64,000 bases of DNA from Saccharophagus sp. K07 (GTDB lineage: Bacteria; Pseudomonadota; Gammaproteobacteria; Pseudomonadales; Cellvibrionaceae), in assembly GCF_014336955.1 (NCBI RefSeq), contig NZ_QRAI01000002.1:248001-312000 (forward strand), in the 5' to 3' direction. Position numbers and translations under genes: made by a program. The notes under the pieces are model-generated. The model was not told the DNA's origin and did no database searches. It saw only the letters and a program-made list of their open reading frames with translations. Of this stretch, positions 58,146 through 64,000 are shown piece after piece (position 1 is the first letter of the stretch; every line of letters begins with the position of its first letter).

Positions 58146-58949
58146 TTATATCAGTCCAAAAAGCTGCTTGGCATTCTGTGTGGTTTGGGTGGCAATGTTT
58201 GCCAGGGAGTCGCCGCGCAATTCGGCCAAGGTTTTGGCAACTTCTAGTACATTCAGCGGCGAATTGCGTTCTCCTTGTTGGCCGAACAAAGGCATATCGG
58301 GCGCGTCGGTTTCCAACACCAGGGCGTTTAGAGGCAGATGTTTTACGGCGGTACGGGTTTTATTGGCTCTTTCATAGGTAATAGTGCCGCCTATGCCGAG
58401 AAAAAATCCCATTTTCCAATATTGTTCGGCTTGTTCCTGGCTGCCGCTGTAAGCGTGCAAAATACCGCCGCGTTTTAGCGGAAATTGTTTCAGGCAGCGC
58501 AATAACAAATTGTGAGCGCGGCGACAGTGCAAAATCACTGGTTTTTCCAATTCCTGAGCCATTTCCAATTGGGCGCACAACACGGCTTCCTGCAGCGTTT
58601 CGTCGCCGTCGATGTATTGGTCCAAACCGCATTCGCCAATCGCAATGCAATGTTCGATCGCGGCTATATCGCGCAACGCTTGTTGCAGCTGGGACAAATT
58701 TTGATCTTGGGGTGACTCGAGCCAGCAGGGGTGCAATCCCGCGGCGAAATAAATTCCACGATTAGCTGCACACAGATCGCGCATGCGCGGCCATTGTTCC
58801 GGTTGCACGCCGGGCACCAGCATATGGTGAATGCCGCGGTTTTGGCATTCCGCCCAAATTTCATCGCGATCGCTGTCGAAGTCTTCAAAATCAAAGTGGC
58901 AATGAGTATCGAAGAATTCGAGCGGCGAACCATCTAAAATGTTTTGCAT
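58146..58949 (-). CDS. TatD-family metal-dependent hydrolase
   Basis: A 267-residue TIM-barrel hydrolase from the ATG at 58949 (GGA 8 bases upstream). A start at 58973 is possible. Metal-binding motifs include FFDTHCHFDFEDF (HxH), an AIGECGLDQYID-type Glu, PVILHCRRAHNLLLRCLK and VLETDAPDMPLFGQQ. Members act as 3'-5' DNases or D-aminoacyl-tRNA deacylases; which subgroup applies cannot be decided here. Confidence 0.92.
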   Translation of the reverse strand: MQNILDGSPLEFFDTHCHFDFEDFDSDRDEIWAECQNRGIHHMLVPGVQPEQWPRMRDLCAANRGIYFAAGLHPCWLESPQDQNLSQLQQALRDIAAIEHCIAIGECGLDQYIDGDETLQEAVLCAQLEMAQELEKPVILHCRRAHNLLLRCLKQFPLKRGGILHAYSGSQEQAEQYWKMGFFLGIGGTITYERANKTRTAVKHLPLNALVLETDAPDMPLFGQQGERNSPLNVLEVAKTLAELRGDSLANIATQTTQNAKQLFGLI

Positions 58950-58991
58950 TTGTCTTATCCATAAATACAGCACCGTCCTTGGCGCAGACTG

Positions 58992-60311
58992 TCAGTGCAG
59001 TTTAAGCGATGGACGCAATAAGCGATTCAAGCCGCTCGAAAGAACTACAGCGCCTGTGCGCAAAAAACCGTGAATCGCGAATTGGTGCATGCGATAAAGC
59101 GAGATATAGGCTACGCGCGCCAGTTTGCCTTCAATAAATAGGCTGCCGCGGCTTAGATTGCCCATCAGATTGCCGACGGTGGAATATTCGGACAGCGAAA
59201 TCAGTGAGCCGTGGTCGCGGTAGGCATAAGCTTTCAGCGGTTTCTGGCGCAAGCTTGCCACCAGATTGTGATAACAGGTTGAGGCCATCTGATGCGCCGT
59301 TTGCGCGCGCGGCGGCGCTTTTTTTGAATCCGGCCCAGTGAACTCCGCACAATCGCCGATGGCGAAAATATGCGGGTCACGCGAGGTTTGCAGGTAGGAA
59401 TTGACCACCAGTTGATTGATGCGGTTGGTTTCCAAGCCGCCGATTTCCTTCATGAACTCCGGCACTTTGATGCCTGCTGCCCAGACAATCAGGTCAGCCG
59501 GTATGACTTCACCGTCTTTGGTTTCCAGACGGTCTTCAGCCGCTTTGGTAACGGCGGTACTCACTTTGACGGTGACACCCAAGGCTTGCAGCTCGCGGTG
59601 CGCGGCCTGGGAAATGCGCTCGGGCAGGGCGCCGAGAATACGTGGGCCAGCTTCTATTAGAGTGACTTTGAATTTGTCGTTATTGACGGCGCTGAAGCCG
59701 TAGTTGTGGATCTCCTTCGCCGCGTGATGGAGCTCGGCGGAGAGTTCCACGCCGGTTGCGCCCGCGCCGACTATCACGACTCTGACCTCATGGTACTGTT
59801 CCGGCAGACGCTGCAGGCGCAGAAAGGAGTTGATCAACTTGCTGTGGAAGCGACGCGCCTGTTTGGGGCTATCGAGGAAGATGCAGTGCTCTTTCACTCC
59901 AGGTGTATTGAAGTCGTTGCAGATGGAGCCTATGGCCATCACCAGATAGTCGTAGTTGATGCGAGTTTCCGGCAGGAACTGTGAACCGTCTTCATCGCGC
60001 ATAGGCGCGAGGATCACTTGTTTGTTTTCGCGGTCAATACCCGTCACAGTGCCAACGCGAAAATGGAAGTGGTGGTTGATGGCATGAGCGCGGTAGCTGA
60101 CCGCGTCCAGACCGTCGTCCATAGCGCCTACTGCCAGTTCGTGAAGCAGGGGTTTCCAGAGATGGGAGGTGTCGCGGTCGATCAAGACGACTTCCGCTTG
60201 CTTGCGCTTGCCGAGGGTGTCCCCCAGTTTGGTGACCAGCTCCAGACCGCCAGCGCCACCACCTACTACGACGATTTTGGGAACAGTCTTTTTATCTCCG
60301 GACTTACGCAT
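58992..60311 (-). CDS. ndh: Type II NADH:quinone oxidoreductase
   Basis: A non-proton-pumping NADH dehydrogenase of about 439 residues; the ATG at 60311 follows GAGGTGTTT. It has two Rossmann loops, [17 protein letters not shown] for FAD and [17 protein letters not shown] for NADH. The typical [20 protein letters not shown] and [12 protein letters not shown] (FAD contact) are followed by a membrane-binding amphipathic C-terminus. It is a single-gene unit upstream of tatD. Confidence 0.94.
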   Translation of the reverse strand: MRKSGDKKTVPKIVVVGGGAGGLELVTKLGDTLGKRKQAEVVLIDRDTSHLWKPLLHELAVGAMDDGLDAVSYRAHAINHHFHFRVGTVTGIDRENKQVILAPMRDEDGSQFLPETRINYDYLVMAIGSICNDFNTPGVKEHCIFLDSPKQARRFHSKLINSFLRLQRLPEQYHEVRVVIVGAGATGVELSAELHHAAKEIHNYGFSAVNNDKFKVTLIEAGPRILGALPERISQAAHRELQALGVTVKVSTAVTKAAEDRLETKDGEVIPADLIVWAAGIKVPEFMKEIGGLETNRINQLVVNSYLQTSRDPHIFAIGDCAEFTGPDSKKAPPRAQTAHQMASTCYHNLVASLRQKPLKAYAYRDHGSLISLSEYSTVGNLMGNLSRGSLFIEGKLARVAYISLYRMHQFAIHGFLRTGAVVLSSGLNRLLRPSLKLH

Positions 60312-60559
60312 AAACACCTCATTAAAAAGTAAAAAAATTTGTGAGGGACATCATACCCTCGGTAGATCGGTGTTCCTATGTGGCCATATGGCGCGGGGTT
60401 GGGTAGCATGCCCATTTTCTGCGCCGAATAAATTTTCCGCCCCGGCTGGCTGGCGCTGACTACTATTTATCTTCGCTGGCACTGTTGCCCGCGACTTATG
60501 AAACTGATCACTTAGTTGTATGGCTTGTGTTCGGGCAAGCCAATTTAAGAGAGGTTGTT

Positions 60560-61750
60560 ATGCAAGAAACATGGCGTTGGTTTGGTCCAAATGATCCCAT
60601 CAGCCTGGAAAAAATTCGCCAAGCTGGCGCCACAGGGATAGTGACTTCGCTGCACCACATTCCTACGGGGCAGGCCTGGACTGAGGCGGAAGTGACTAAA
60701 CGCAAGCAGGAAATTGAGCGCGCGGGGTTGCAGTGGGCGGTGGTAGAGAGTATCCCGCTACACAACGACATCAAGCTGCGTACGGGCAATTACATTGCCC
60801 AAATCGAAAATTACAAACAGTCCATCCGCGCTGTAGGTGCCGCGGGAGTGCATACAGTCTGTTACAACTTTATGCCGGTGGTGGACTGGACGCGCACCAA
60901 CCTTAGCTATCGCCTGGCGAACAATGCCCAAGCACTGCGGTTTGAGATGACCGACTTTGCTGCCTATGACATCCATATTTTGCAGCGCCCAGGTGCTCTA
61001 CAAAGCTACAGCCCAGAAGTTATCGCCCGGGCGGAAGAGCGTTTTGCGGCTATGAGCGAAGAAGAGAAGGCTCTGTTGGAGAAAAATATCATCGCCGGTT
61101 TGCCCGGCGGCGAAGGTTCTTATGACCGCGAAGGCGTGCGCGCCGCGATCGAAGCCTTTATTCAGTTGGGCGAAGAACGTTTCCGCGAAAATCTCATCCT
61201 GTTCCTCGAAGAAGTCATTCCGGTCGCCGAAGAAGCGGGCATCAATATGTGCATCCACCCGGATGATCCACCGTTCTCTCTGTTTGGCCTGCCACGCGTT
61301 GTGTCGACTGCGGACGATGCGCGCATCATCTTCAAACGCGTTCCCAGCCCGAATAACGGTTTGACCCTATGTGCCGGTTCGTTCGGTGCGCGCGGTGATA
61401 ATGATCTGGTGGCTATTGCGCGGGAATTTGGTCCGCAGGTTCATTTTGTTCATTTGCGTAATGTGAAGCGTGAGGCAGACGGCTCCTTCTACGAATCAGA
61501 TCATCTGGATGGCGATAATGATATGGTTGGTTTGATGTCGGCTCTGCTGGACGAAGAAAATCGTCGCAAGCGCGAAGGGCGCAGTGATTGGCAAATCCCC
61601 ATGCGCCCTGACCATGGTCATCTGTTAGCCGATGAAATTGGCCAGCCTGGTGTCAACCCGGGTTATTCCTATCTCGGCCGATTAAAAGGCCTGGCGGAAC
61701 TGCGCGGAGTGCTGGTAGCGCTGGAGACGATTCGCAATCGGAATATTTAA
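60560..61750 (+). CDS. uxuA: Mannonate dehydratase
   Basis: UxuA dehydrates D-mannonate to 2-keto-3-deoxygluconate in glucuronate/alginate-type uronate catabolism. The 396 residues start at the ATG at 60560 after AAGAGAGG; the longer frame to 60485 lacks support. It begins MQETWRWFGPNDPISLEKIR, has GATGIVTSLHHIPTGQAW, the metal-site text INMCIHPDDPPFSLFGLPR and the C-terminal MRPDHGHLLADE. No uxuB or kdgK is adjacent. A 10-bp palindrome GCCATATGGC (60383-60392) upstream could be an operator. Confidence 0.96.
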   Translation: MQETWRWFGPNDPISLEKIRQAGATGIVTSLHHIPTGQAWTEAEVTKRKQEIERAGLQWAVVESIPLHNDIKLRTGNYIAQIENYKQSIRAVGAAGVHTVCYNFMPVVDWTRTNLSYRLANNAQALRFEMTDFAAYDIHILQRPGALQSYSPEVIARAEERFAAMSEEEKALLEKNIIAGLPGGEGSYDREGVRAAIEAFIQLGEERFRENLILFLEEVIPVAEEAGINMCIHPDDPPFSLFGLPRVVSTADDARIIFKRVPSPNNGLTLCAGSFGARGDNDLVAIAREFGPQVHFVHLRNVKREADGSFYESDHLDGDNDMVGLMSALLDEENRRKREGRSDWQIPMRPDHGHLLADEIGQPGVNPGYSYLGRLKGLAELRGVLVALETIRNRNI

Positions 61751-61835
61751 CTGACAGTCGAAATGCCGGATTCGCGGCCGAAATATTTGACGCAGGTGAT
61801 TGTTTATTTCATTTAAATCGAAAAGGAAACAAGTA

Positions 61836-62480
61836 ATGAAACAAAAAATTCGCATTGGTGTTCTGGGAGCGTTACTGACCTGTTCCGCATCCGCTTTAGC
61901 GGATGGTCAGGTATTTTTATCGGCCTCTTCCGGCAAGTTCGATCACGATCAAACTCTCGTGACCATCACCGATTTTGGTGAAAAACCAGAGACGCCTCCC
62001 GCTGAACCTATCAAACCTGTTGTGACGTCCTTCACTTTGGATAATGAAGAAAGTGACCTGATCTCAGTCAGTTGGGGGGTGGCGGACGACAATGCGCGGT
62101 TTGTGTTTGAGTACTACTACCAGAATACGGACCTTGTGGGCTTGTCTGCTGAATACACTAAGCATGCAATTTTTTACAGCGGTTATTGGACACCTAATTT
62201 ATATCTGCCGAGACTGCACGGAATTTTAGGTGCTGGTATTGGGGGTGCAGAACTCACTCTGGATAGTGAAGAATCGTTGGTGGATGACTTTAAGGACCGG
62301 GAAATACAGTACAAGCTCACCGCCGGACTCGAATATCGCTTGAATAACACAATCGCTATTTTCGGCACTTACGAACAACATTACACGCGCAAATATTCCC
62401 ATTGGGCGGAGCGCCGACAAGTCGACGTAAAAGAAGGAGACCAGACACTTGTGCAGATCGGTCTTACTGCACGGTTTTAA
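61836..62480 (+). CDS. Small outer-membrane beta-barrel protein (OmpW/OmpA-barrel-like)
   Basis: 214 residues from the ATG at 61836 (AAAAGGAA upstream), with a signal peptide ending SASALADG. Alternating strands are rich in aromatic residues (RFVFEYYYQNTDLVGLSAEY, LPRLHGILGAGIGGAELTL, KLTAGLEYRLNNTIAIFGTY), and the C-terminal QIGLTARF carries the terminal Phe used for barrel insertion. It looks like an 8-strand barrel. It lies 85 bases after uxuA and ends at a strong terminator, so it may be co-expressed with uxuA. Confidence 0.78.
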   Translation: MKQKIRIGVLGALLTCSASALADGQVFLSASSGKFDHDQTLVTITDFGEKPETPPAEPIKPVVTSFTLDNEESDLISVSWGVADDNARFVFEYYYQNTDLVGLSAEYTKHAIFYSGYWTPNLYLPRLHGILGAGIGGAELTLDSEESLVDDFKDREIQYKLTAGLEYRLNNTIAIFGTYEQHYTRKYSHWAERRQVDVKEGDQTLVQIGLTARF

Positions 62481-62488
62481 TCGCCAAT

Positions 62489-62518
62489 AAAAGCGCGGTT
62501 TTGGGCCGCGCTTTTATT
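62489..62518 (+). terminator. Rho-independent terminator after the barrel gene
   Basis: AAAAGCGCGG (62489-62498) and CCGCGCTTTT (62506-62515) form a perfect 10-bp stem with a TTTTGGG loop, followed by ATTATT. The stem begins 8 bases past the stop codon. Confidence 0.9.
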
Positions 62519-62528
62519 ATTCCAGCCG

Positions 62529-63494
62529 TTATTTCCAGTCAGAAAATTCTCTGCAAGGCGCCCAGTTTGGCCGTTGGAAAATATCCCTCCGGCGCGTTGC
62601 TTCGTGACAAAAACCGCTTTTAAAAATTTCCACGGCTGTGCGAATCCCGGTTTCAATTCCATCATGATCAAAAGAACGGGTTTGTGCACCTATAAGGTAT
62701 CTGTCCGCTTGGGTCCAATAAGTGTAGGTGGTGACATCAAGAGAATTGGGCTTTACTGCGCGCATCGCCTGCAACACACCATTAAGATCGTATTGAAATT
62801 CGATGGTTTCATTGGTGTTAACTATGCTTTCCAATCGCTTGCCGTCGGGTGCGCGATAAAATGTTTCTGACCAAGTCGACTCCTCTTCAATATCCATTCT
62901 TTTGCTAGTTGAGCGAGTTAAATAACCCTGTGCGTTGAATTCTTTGCTAATAGCAAAGAATATACTGGTCATTTGCCCATCGTTGTAATAGATGTGTTCC
63001 TCGATATCGTCTTGCCAAACAATGGTTTGTGTATGTGCGCCGGAAGATTGGTCGCTCCATGCATCCCACGTATCCTGAATGGCAAATTCTTCTTGCGCAG
63101 GATCTGAATCGCTATAAGTAAATTCGATCGAATAAGCTATAGCGCCAGTCGGCGGAATATTGGATGTGGGAGATTGAGGCAGGGTAACTATGGCTTCCCG
63201 CAAGAATCTGCCCAAGTCGTCGTACTTGTAAAGATTTATATTTGTAAGCGCATAATCGGGATTCGCGTTCTCCAAAACCTCTTCCAAGCTTATATTGAAT
63301 GTGTAGGCCTCCATTTTCATCGCCATGGTCTTGCCAGCGAATGGACCGGTATCGGCGGGTGGTTGGGCGGCAGGCGGTTGCAGCTGCGATTGCGACTTGC
63401 CCCCTTTCCCGCCTTGGCTGCAGGCACCAAGAACTAGACAGGAGGTGAATAGCAATAAGACGGGTAAGCAAACTGCTCGGGTAATACTCTTCAT
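62529..63494 (-). CDS. Predicted lipoprotein of unknown function
   Basis: 321 residues with a signal peptide and lipobox VLGAC (Cys25), a low-complexity linker (GGKGGKSQSQLQPPAAQPPA), then a beta-rich body. The body reads like repeated RHS/YD-type strands (LYKYDDLGRFLREA, AQGYLTRSTSKRMD, FQYDLNGVLQAMRA). This suggests a short chain of degenerate YD-like repeats, without a toxin or core domain. It ends in EFSDWK. No operon partner and no recognised family. Confidence 0.7.
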   Translation of the reverse strand: MKSITRAVCLPVLLLFTSCLVLGACSQGGKGGKSQSQLQPPAAQPPADTGPFAGKTMAMKMEAYTFNISLEEVLENANPDYALTNINLYKYDDLGRFLREAIVTLPQSPTSNIPPTGAIAYSIEFTYSDSDPAQEEFAIQDTWDAWSDQSSGAHTQTIVWQDDIEEHIYYNDGQMTSIFFAISKEFNAQGYLTRSTSKRMDIEEESTWSETFYRAPDGKRLESIVNTNETIEFQYDLNGVLQAMRAVKPNSLDVTTYTYWTQADRYLIGAQTRSFDHDGIETGIRTAVEIFKSGFCHEATRRRDIFQRPNWAPCREFSDWK

Positions 63495-63684
63495 AGCATC
63501 TCCAATACTCTGATTTATCTACTTCCATGAAGTAGAGATACTCTCGAGACAAGCCAGCGGCCAAATACCTCCAAAGTTACGTTTGATTATAGAGAAGCGC
63601 ACTCGAATGCACCGCAGCATTGAAACCCTGTTAGCAGTTACCTACCATGAGCGCCTTATACGAACTGTTTAAGGTAAATCCCAT

Positions 63685-64000
63685 ATGACCATCTGGGTCG
63701 ACGCTGATGCCTGCCCGGTAGCGGCTAAAGAAATCCTCTTTCGCGCGGCTGTGCGGACGGAAACCCCCGTGGTGCTGGTTGCCAATCAATACATGCGTGT
63801 ACCGCCGTCGCCGTTTATCAAAAGTATCCAGGTGGTATCGGGATTTGATGTGGCGGATAACGAGATTGCGCAAAATGCCCAGGCAGGGGATTTGGTGGTA
63901 ACCTCGGATATTCCCTTGGCGGCGGAAGTGGTGGCTAAACAATGTGTGGCGCTGAATCCTCGCGGCGAGTTGTACACCAAAGAAAATATCCGTTCGCGGC
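63685..64000 (+). CDS. YaiI/YqxD (UPF0178, DUF188) family protein, cut by window edge
   Basis: Reading from the ATG at 63685: [20 protein letters not shown], followed by [20 protein letters not shown] and [13 protein letters not shown]. These are the standard UPF0178 motifs (DADACPV and the TxDIPLA block, a PIN-like fold). 105 codons are present and the frame is open to the edge; the full protein would be about 150 residues. The biochemical role of the family is not established. Confidence 0.9.
   Translation, partial: MTIWVDADACPVAAKEILFRAAVRTETPVVLVANQYMRVPPSPFIKSIQVVSGFDVADNEIAQNAQAGDLVVTSDIPLAAEVVAKQCVALNPRGELYTKENIRSR

Overview
The window reads as chromosome of a free-living Gammaproteobacterium, most likely Cellvibrionaceae (Saccharophagus/Teredinibacter/Cellvibrio relatives). 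The reasons are a gammaproteobacterial 16S gene with a short V1 loop, Pseudomonas-like gene order (aroQ-accB-accC-prmA next to dsbD; argC-erpA-anmK-M23 peptidase-tyrS), and accessory genes typical of marine polymer degraders (a 1091-residue TonB-dependent receptor with PF04820 flavin halogenases). No transposase, integrase, prophage or CRISPR array was seen.

Layout. 0-13.4 kb: fatty-acid/shikimate block (prmA, accC, accB, aroQ), thiol-disulfide transporter dsbD, a lipoprotein, a PCu(A)C copper chaperone, DUF2333, an adenosine-kinase-like PfkB kinase, DUF1631 plus PilZ, a GST and phospholipase A. 13.4-25.3 kb: a minus-strand hemJ-thiD-thiE-hemL unit, a ClC channel, then argC, a coiled-coil protein, a bactofilin, erpA, anmK, an M23 endopeptidase and tyrS. 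25.6-33.3 kb: a TonB-dependent receptor and three consecutive halogenase-family genes, the middle one lacking every catalytic motif. This block lies between tyrS and the rRNA operon, which are neighbours in Pseudomonas.

33.4-40.0 kb: an rRNA operon (16S, 23S, 5S, terminator) of unusual build. The 16S-23S spacer is about 1.5 kb, has no tRNA genes, and carries an intact lpxO (lipid A 2-hydroxylase) gene followed by an rRNA-type promoter and a boxA in front of 23S. The RNase III processing stems of both 16S and 23S are preserved. I consider this the most unusual structure in the window.

40.4-48.2 kb: trehalose synthesis (otsB-otsA), a monovalent cation/H+ antiporter, and an apparent operon of an OxyR whose resolving cysteine (position 208) is Phe, a fourth flavin halogenase with all motifs, and a membrane protein; then a methyltransferase and a cold-shock protein with its own promoter and long leader. 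48.5-64 kb: mtgA, a calcium-loop protein, a lactate permease, tcdA, a traT broken by a one-base frameshift in a G run, a CpxA-CpxR system facing a CpxP/Spy gene with a perfect CpxR box between them, tatD-sufE, NDH-2, uxuA with a small outer-membrane barrel, a lipoprotein, and the start of a YaiI-family gene.

All assignments come from reading motifs and family resemblance by eye. No database search was run.
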